Shown piece after piece: positions 7,675 through 11,291 of a stretch of DNA of 11,291 nucleotides. Source of the stretch: Minisyncoccota bacterium (GTDB lineage Bacteria; Verrucomicrobiota; Lentisphaeria; Oligosphaerales; MVZH01); NCBI GenBank assembly GCA_021734725.1, contig JAIPIM010000110.1:1-11291 (forward strand), given 5' to 3'. The position numbers and the translations under genes were made by a program. Position 1 is the first letter of the stretch. Each line of letters opens with the position of its first letter. The notes beneath the pieces are model-generated. The model saw only the letters and a list, made by a program, of their open reading frames with translations. It made no database searches and was not told the DNA's origin.

Positions 7675-8190
7675 TTATCCAGGCGTCACTTTGATGCGCT
7701 TGCCGGTTTCTTCGGCTTGCTTCAGTTTGGGCAGCGTGATTTTGAGGATTCCTTTGTTGAATGTCGCGGTAATGCGGCTTTCATCCACGGTTATTCCGAG
7801 AGGGATTCTCCGGAGAAAGGACCCGTATGTACACGCACGCCGCGTCCACTGTTCGTTCTGCGTTTCCTTTTCTTCACGTTTCTGGCCGTGAATGCTGAGC
7901 ATGTCTCCGTCAAGTTCGACGTCGATATCTTTTTCGTCGACTCCGGGCAGTTCAGCGCTTACGCGAATTTCTTTGTTGTTTTCCGTTACGTCGATGTCCG
8001 GCATGAACTCGCCGCTTTCTCGCTGACGTTCCAGCATGCCTCTGTCTCCGAAGAAATCCGTGTAGAAACGATCGAAGAGCCGATCCATCTCATTGTGCAA
8101 GCGTGCGAAAGGCGACTCGGCTTCACGCCGTGCCGTTGTCAAGTCTCCACGCTGTTCACGTCCGAATGGTACTAGATCTCTGATACTCAT
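7675..8190 (-). CDS. Small heat-shock protein, Hsp20 family (third of three)
   Basis: An ATP-independent holdase chaperone of 171 residues that binds unfolding proteins in the cytoplasm. The N-terminal arm (residues 1 to about 62, FARLHNEMDRLFDRFYTDFF) is of the class common in bacterial Hsp20s. The alpha-crystallin domain (about 63-160) contains DIDVTENNKEIRVSAELPGV, then VDEKDIDVELDGDMLSIHG and FNKGILKITLPK. The C-terminal I-K-V (RIKVTPG) is the I-x-I/V motif used in oligomer assembly. The ATG at 8188-8190 has an excellent Shine-Dalgarno, AAAGGAGGTGA. It lies 73 bases after the second hsp20 and is followed by the hairpin terminator, so it ends the probable operon. The paralogues differ strongly in arm and loop sequence, so this is not a recent duplication. 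Confidence 0.96.
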   Translation of the reverse strand: MSIRDLVPFGREQRGDLTTARREAESPFARLHNEMDRLFDRFYTDFFGDRGMLERQRESGEFMPDIDVTENNKEIRVSAELPGVDEKDIDVELDGDMLSIHGQKREEKETQNEQWTRRACTYGSFLRRIPLGITVDESRITATFNKGILKITLPKLKQAEETGKRIKVTPG

Positions 8191-8196
8191 CTTTTT

Positions 8197-8207
8197 TCAC
8201 CTCCTTT
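8197..8207 (-). promoter_or_regulatory. Strong ribosome binding site of the third hsp20 gene
   Basis: The minus-strand sequence AAAGGAGGTGA is close to a perfect anti-16S match, with about 9 bases between AGGAGG and the ATG. It is stronger than the sites of neighbouring genes and predicts high expression. Confidence 0.8.
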
Positions 8208-8263
8208 CAAAACGTATTGCCGTCTGTATCATCTGCATTGATTCAACGGTATTCTCTCTGTTT

Positions 8264-8662
8264 TTATCCGGCTTTCACGGTGATACGTTTGGGCTGTGCT
8301 TCTTTAGCCTTGGGCAGAGTAAGCCGCAGAACACCGTTCTTCATAACCGCGGTGACCGCTTCGCGATCGATATCTCTGCTCAACGTAAACGACCGTTCAT
8401 AATTGCCGGAACGGTATTCCCGGTAATTCAGTGAATGTCCCTGTGGGGTTGTTTCTTCACCGTGACCGCGAATAGTCAACACATCACCCTCAAGATCGAC
8501 ATCCACGTTGTTTTCATCAACCCCCGGCATATCTGCCAGGAGCACAACATCCGATACGCTCTCGCGAATGTCCACAGGCGGCACGAATACCGGGCACTGT
8601 TCGCTGCGTTCCACATGGGTGGGTGCTTCAGCTTCCTTTTTTCTGAGTTCTTTAGCTGTCAT
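8264..8662 (-). CDS. Small heat-shock protein, Hsp20 family (second of three), short N-terminal arm
   Basis: A holdase chaperone of 132 residues from the ATG at 8660-8662, chosen because AAAGGAGAT sits 6 bases upstream. A longer in-frame start at 8728 would add 22 residues and put this ribosome site inside the gene. The arm before the alpha-crystallin domain is only about 30 residues, polar and charged (MTAKELRKKEAEAPTHVERS), without the aromatic, amphipathic helix of the two sister proteins. The domain then shows VDIRESVSDVVLLADMPGVD, VDVDLEGDVLTIRG, YERSFTLSRDID and MKNGVLRLTLPKA. The end RITVKAG gives the I-x-V oligomerisation motif. The arm normally contributes to oligomer size and substrate binding, so this paralogue may form smaller or mixed oligomers with its neighbours. 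It lies 91 bases after the first hsp20 and probably shares its transcript. Confidence 0.94.
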   Translation of the reverse strand: MTAKELRKKEAEAPTHVERSEQCPVFVPPVDIRESVSDVVLLADMPGVDENNVDVDLEGDVLTIRGHGEETTPQGHSLNYREYRSGNYERSFTLSRDIDREAVTAVMKNGVLRLTLPKAKEAQPKRITVKAG

Positions 8663-8668
8663 GGCTGT

Positions 8669-8677
8669 ATCTCCTTT
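8669..8677 (-). promoter_or_regulatory. Ribosome binding site that fixes the second hsp20 start
   Basis: The minus-strand AAAGGAGAT lies 6 bases before the ATG at 8660-8662. It decides in favour of the 132-residue form over a 154-residue reading that begins at 8728. Confidence 0.8.
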
Positions 8678-8753
8678 CGTTACTTTTTTCTGACTGCTTC
8701 TTCCACCAGCAGTTTCGAGAGTTTTCACAAAACCCTGGGGTGTCTGGCTTGCT

Positions 8754-9206
8754 TTATGCAGTGTCTGCTTTCACAGCAATTTTCCTCGGCTTATCCATGT
8801 CCCTCCGCGGTAGCGTCAGGTAGAGGATACCGTTTCGGTATTCCGCGGAAACCTTTTCTGAGTCCACGCGGTGGGGCAGTGAAAACGAACGTACGAACGA
8901 TCCCGTACCTCGTTCCTGTCTGATGTATTTTTCGTTTTCGCCCAGAGCTTCCTCTTCACGCTTGCCGCGCAACGTCAGGACCGTGTCTTTGACGGTGATG
9001 TCGAGTTCTTCCGGATTCACATCGGGAAGCTCCACTGTCATCAGCGTCTGATCTTCATTAGTCCACATGCTAGCGGCCGGGAAGTCACCCGCGTCGATGC
9101 CCTGGACTCCGCGAAACGCATCGGCCAGCCGACTCATTTCGCGATTAACCCGCGCAAGCTCTCCGAACGGATTCCAGTATGTTCCACCAGGTACTTGCCA
9201 CATCAT
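8754..9206 (-). CDS. Small heat-shock protein, Hsp20 family (first of three)
   Basis: An ATP-independent chaperone of 150 residues. The N-terminal arm (1 to about 45) contains FGELARVNREMSRLADAFRG, a typical amphipathic Hsp20 helix. The alpha-crystallin domain (about 46-140) shows ASMWTNEDQTLMTVELPDVN, PEELDITVKDTVLTLRGKRE, GSFVRSFSLPHRVDSEKVSA and YRNGILYLTLPRR. The tail KIAVKADTA carries the I-A-V assembly motif. There are two adjacent ATG codons; the first (9204-9206) has GGAG 8 bases upstream. It is the promoter-proximal gene of the three-gene hsp20 cluster and is divergent from secG across a 396-base region with several palindromes. Heat control is likely from family knowledge, but no clear sigma-32 or CIRCE site is visible. 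Confidence 0.96.
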   Translation of the reverse strand: MMWQVPGGTYWNPFGELARVNREMSRLADAFRGVQGIDAGDFPAASMWTNEDQTLMTVELPDVNPEELDITVKDTVLTLRGKREEEALGENEKYIRQERGTGSFVRSFSLPHRVDSEKVSAEYRNGILYLTLPRRDMDKPRKIAVKADTA

Positions 9207-9359
9207 GATTCATTCTCCTTTTTTTATGTTTCCATGTTTCGTTTCATGCTTCGACCTTTTACCTTAGCGAGGTCCCTTGTTGCTTTTCCATGGAATAGAT
9301 AGCACTACATATGCCAGTGCAATAGTGAACTGCATAACTACCTATGAACAAATAAGATA

Positions 9360-9375
9360 ACAAAACATGTTTTGT
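9360..9375. promoter_or_regulatory. Perfect 16-bp palindrome, possible operator
   Basis: ACAAAACATGTTTTGT is a perfect, uninterrupted palindrome, about 155 bases upstream of the first hsp20 and 228 bases upstream of secG. Perfect symmetry of this length in an intergenic region suits a dimeric repressor or activator site. The regulator cannot be named. Confidence 0.5.
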
Positions 9376-9380
9376 CATGC

Positions 9381-9399
9381 ATGGATAGAGTCGATCCAT
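9381..9399. repeat. Inverted repeat ATGGAT-N7-ATCCAT
   Basis: Perfect 6-bp arms with a 7-base spacer, placed between the 16-bp palindrome and the TGTGTCA repeat. Centres of the three symmetric elements lie about 21-23 bases apart, close to two helical turns, which would put bound proteins on one face of the DNA. Confidence 0.35.
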
Positions 9400-9402
9400 A
9401 TA

Positions 9403-9419
9403 TGTGTCACAATGACACA
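9403..9419. promoter_or_regulatory. Inverted repeat TGTGTCA-N3-TGACACA, possible operator
   Basis: Perfect 7-bp arms with a 3-base centre. This is the typical size of a helix-turn-helix dimer site. It is the third symmetric element in a 60-base stretch of the hsp20-secG intergenic region. Confidence 0.45.
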
Positions 9420-9602
9420 GTGTTCACATGCTGGCGTGACGAGAGTGACGCAGGTGTGGAATGAAGCATGAAGCGGAATGACTTCGGTGTTTGCTTTTCC
9501 TCGGTGGCTTATTATGTTTGTGTGTTTGCTTGTGTTATCGAGTCATTCAGCGTATTTTCTGGAGTGTTAGCAAGAATTCGCCTGTAGAGAAGAGAGAGTA
9601 AC

Positions 9603-10019
9603 ATGTTTGATATTATCACGGGTATTTTGTTTTTTCTGGATACTGTTTGTGCTCTTCTTTTGATTGGTATTATTATGATCCAGCAAAGCAAGGGGGCTGG
9701 AGGTCTTGGCGCCATTGCCGGCGGTATGGGGGAGTCCGTCTTTGGGACAGCCGCGGGAAACATAATTACGAAGACGACGGTAGTTTTAGCCTCTCTTTTC
9801 CTTGGTATCACGTTACTCTTAGGGATTCTTGCCGGTCACCGCACGCGTCCGGAGAGCATGGCCGAGCGGCTCCAGCGCGAGGCTGCTGCACAAGAGCAGG
9901 CGGCCGATGTTGACGGAGACGGACTTGAGAAGGCCTCTGAATTAGAGCCTGTCAAAGAGGGCGGCGGGAGCGACGACGACCTGCACTCTGACACCGACGC
10001 AGTTCCCCCGCAAGACTAG
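9603..10019 (+). CDS. secG: Preprotein translocase subunit SecG
   Basis: Inner-membrane subunit of the SecYEG channel that stimulates SecA-driven export. The 138-residue protein has two transmembrane helices (about 4-25 and 55-77) joined by the diagnostic cytoplasmic loop: MIQQSKGAGGLGA at 25-37 and GESVFGTAAGNIITK at 43-57, a very clear family match. After the second helix there is an extension of about 60 residues that minimal SecG proteins lack. It begins charged (HRTRPESMAERLQREAAAQE) and becomes strongly acidic. Within it, residues 102-113 (DVDGDGLEKASE) match a calcium-binding D-x-D-x-D-G loop with Glu at position 12. With two helices and the usual SecG topology, this tail should lie in the periplasm. 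The ATG at 9603 has GAGAGAG just upstream. It is divergent from the hsp20 genes and followed 109 bases later by the HPr gene. Confidence 0.93.
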   Translation: MFDIITGILFFLDTVCALLLIGIIMIQQSKGAGGLGAIAGGMGESVFGTAAGNIITKTTVVLASLFLGITLLLGILAGHRTRPESMAERLQREAAAQEQAADVDGDGLEKASELEPVKEGGGSDDDLHSDTDAVPPQD

Positions 10020-10128
10020 TGTCCTGTAAAGGAAATTCCCGTGCATTGAATTGGCCTATCTTGGATGAGGCGTTACTCCGGCCCGACGGGTGCATACCCT
10101 TGTGGTCTTTATACGAGACGGAACAGGC

Positions 10129-10401
10129 ATGACATCCGCTGATGCCAAAGTAATTAATGGTTACGGGATTCATTGTCGGCCTACAACTGTCATCGTTAAG
10201 GAAGCACAGCAATACTCGGCGGACATCCGTGTAACAAATCCCAAAGGTGAGGACGCTGACTGCAAGAATATGCTGCAGTTGCTTAGTCTGGGTGTGCAGT
10301 GCAACGACGTTGTGACGATCTCCGTTTCGGGGCCTGACGAGGAGGAGGTCTGCGACAAGATGGTCAAGCTATTCGAGACCAACTTCGACTTTGAGCGTTG
10401 A
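10129..10401 (+). CDS. HPr-family phosphocarrier protein
   Basis: Small cytoplasmic PTS-type phosphocarrier of 90 residues. The ATG at 10129 is chosen over an upstream GTG at 10090 because it gives normal HPr length and puts the catalytic histidine at exactly residue 15 (G13-I-H15-C-R-P18), the site phosphorylated by enzyme I. The rest of the fold is recognisable: TTVIVKEAQQYSADI at 19-33, MLQLLSLGV at 48-56 and VVTISVSGPDEEEV at 61-74. At the regulatory site, where Gram-positive-type HPr has K-S46-I, this protein has K46-N47-M48 (one residue inserted before it), so HPr kinase could not phosphorylate it there. The upstream ribosome site is weak. It follows secG by 109 bases without an obvious terminator and may be co-transcribed. 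No enzyme I, HPr kinase or permease is in view, so its role may be regulatory. Confidence 0.88.
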   Translation: MTSADAKVINGYGIHCRPTTVIVKEAQQYSADIRVTNPKGEDADCKNMLQLLSLGVQCNDVVTISVSGPDEEEVCDKMVKLFETNFDFER

Positions 10402-10406
10402 GGGGC

Positions 10407-11291
10407 TTATTCGTCGGGGGTGTGCAATTCACGCAGGGCTTCTTTGCGGAATGTTTGTGCATCCTCTTCATTCATCCGTTGATAGCGCTTACGTCGCTGT
10501 CGTTTTTCCAGGTCTTCGCGGCTGATTGTCAGGCTGGTTATGTGCCTGTGATTTGTCCCGAACACATGCAAGCGGCCAGACTTGCCGACCACGATAAGGG
10601 AGTTCTTCAGTGTATCGGTGAAGAAATGGTCGCACGGTGCATTCGCGAGATCTTCTCTGGCCTTATGCACTGGCCGTTTCTGTTGGTTCCGCAGTTCTGC
10701 GTGCGGGGTTCTCCGTCCTTGTTGCCGTCCCTTCCTTTCGATTGAGTGTCCGAGATGGCGTAAGGCGGCGAACGCTCTATTACGGATCTGTTTCTTGACA
10801 GTCTTACGTTCAGCTGTCTGCCAGATATGGCTCAGGGAGAGGATTTCAGTACGGGCCATTCGCACTGCGTCATGTACGCGATAGAGGGGGGATGCCTTGT
10901 CGGGAGTTGCATCGGCCAAAGCTTGGCGAAAGTGGTCTGGCGTGATTACCTGAAGATGCAGCTTGTGGTCAAGTGTCTCCACCAGTTGCACTGTTAGCGC
11001 GCCGCGACCTCCGTTCAGATGAAGATATCCTGCAATCACCTGTCCCCAAATGCGATAGGTGAAACTGTTCTGACCAAACGAGGATAATTGGTCCCCTACC
11101 AAGTGGCGTCTTCCGACGAATCGAGCAAGCAGCTTTGGCGGCTTTGCAAACAAAAGGTCCGCGCGCTTATCGTTAATCCCGAGCAGGAAGCTCAGCAGTT
11201 CCTCCCATCGGGGGCGTCCGGTGGAGTTGTAGCCCGTAAAAATGTCGTCGGGCGATGGCGGCGTGGAGTGCCGGCATGTTGCGCTTTTACA
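10407..11291 (-). CDS. Unrecognised basic protein, C-terminal part (5' end outside window)
   Basis: The reading frame is open from the right edge to a TAA at 10407-10409, giving 294 visible residues; the start lies beyond the window. No ATG occurs in frame between 11291 and 11153. The TTG at 11153 could be taken as a start, but upstream codons (11220-11160) still read like protein (DDIFTGYNSTG, WEELLSFLLGINDKRADLLF), so the gene very probably extends further. The protein is soluble, with no membrane helix, and strongly basic with many His and Arg residues. The middle has a cluster of helices (about visible residues 120-200, HSIERKGRQQGRRT). The C-terminal part has a beta-rich segment SLIVVGKSGRLHVFGTNHRH, then the charged LEKRQRRKRYQRMNEEDAQ. 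The basic patches may suggest nucleic-acid binding. I do not recognise the family and assign no function. It converges on the HPr gene with 5 bases between stop codons. Confidence 0.7.
   Translation of the reverse strand, partial: CKSATCRHSTPPSPDDIFTGYNSTGRPRWEELLSFLLGINDKRADLLFAKPPKLLARFVGRRHLVGDQLSSFGQNSFTYRIWGQVIAGYLHLNGGRGALTVQLVETLDHKLHLQVITPDHFRQALADATPDKASPLYRVHDAVRMARTEILSLSHIWQTAERKTVKKQIRNRAFAALRHLGHSIERKGRQQGRRTPHAELRNQQKRPVHKAREDLANAPCDHFFTDTLKNSLIVVGKSGRLHVFGTNHRHITSLTISREDLEKRQRRKRYQRMNEEDAQTFRKEALRELHTPDE

Larger units (their letters stand above)
9207..9602. other. Divergent intergenic region between hsp20 cluster and secG
   Basis: No gene or RNA gene is recognisable in these 396 bases. 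The region must hold the leftward hsp20 promoter and the rightward secG promoter. Its centre (about 9300-9420) is AT-rich and holds several short palindromes, listed separately. A 10-bp direct repeat GTGTTTGCTT occurs at 9487-9496 and 9522-9531, start to start 35 bases. A TATTAT at 9510-9515 could be a -10 box for secG but has no good -35. No convincing promoter pair was found on either strand. Confidence 0.6.

Noticed and set aside
9302..9320. CIRCE-like element GCACT-N9-AGTGC upstream of the first hsp20
   Set aside because: The arms are only 5 bp and the spacer between them is two bases shorter than in the true HrcA operator, so it is more likely chance.
9487..9531. Direct repeat GTGTTTGCTT twice, 35 bases apart, upstream of secG
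   Set aside because: Ten bases in a T/G-rich stretch with only two copies is weak evidence; noted in the intergenic entry but not claimed as a site.
10090..10128. Upstream GTG start for the HPr gene
   Set aside because: It would add 13 residues before the conserved fold, while the ATG at 10129 places the active histidine at residue 15 as in the family.

Overview
The window is a stretch of bacterial chromosome, dense in genes and of roughly balanced base composition. It must come from a diderm (Gram-negative-type) organism: it encodes a beta-barrel outer-membrane protein, a secretin with a lipoprotein signal, a HlyD-type periplasmic adaptor and a MacB-type ABC transporter. The non-HemE uroporphyrinogen-decarboxylase-family protein next to atypical secretion genes reminds me of the PVC superphylum (Lentisphaerota, Kiritimatiellota, Verrucomicrobiota), but this lineage guess is weak because no marker gene is present.

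Layout. (1) 22-1119 (+): a divergent URO-D/methyltransferase-fold protein, convergent with the next block. (2) 7551-1149 (-): five same-strand genes in the order outer-membrane beta-barrel, secretin lipoprotein, HlyD-like adaptor with a very long coiled coil, ABC ATPase, MacB-like permease. The last two overlap by 7 bases. Together they could form a trans-envelope export machine in which a secretin and/or the barrel takes the place of TolC. This is the most interesting part of the window. (3) 9206-7675 (-): three tandem small heat-shock proteins (Hsp20) with good Shine-Dalgarno sites, closed by a hairpin terminator at 7616-7647 that separates them from the export cluster. (4) 9207-9602: a 396-base divergent intergenic region with several palindromes and no gene. 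(5) 9603-10019 (+) secG and 10129-10401 (+) an HPr-family phosphocarrier. (6) 10407 to the right edge (-): the C-terminal 294 residues of an unrecognised basic protein whose start lies outside the window.

How the parts work together. The export cluster offers inner-membrane energy (ATPase and permease), a periplasmic bridge (adaptor) and two outer-membrane components. SecG (inner-membrane translocon) and the Hsp20 holdases are general proteostasis and export functions, and they share a regulatory region. The HPr keeps its catalytic His15 but has Asn where HPr kinase would phosphorylate Ser46. No RNA genes, insertion sequences or CRISPR arrays were seen.
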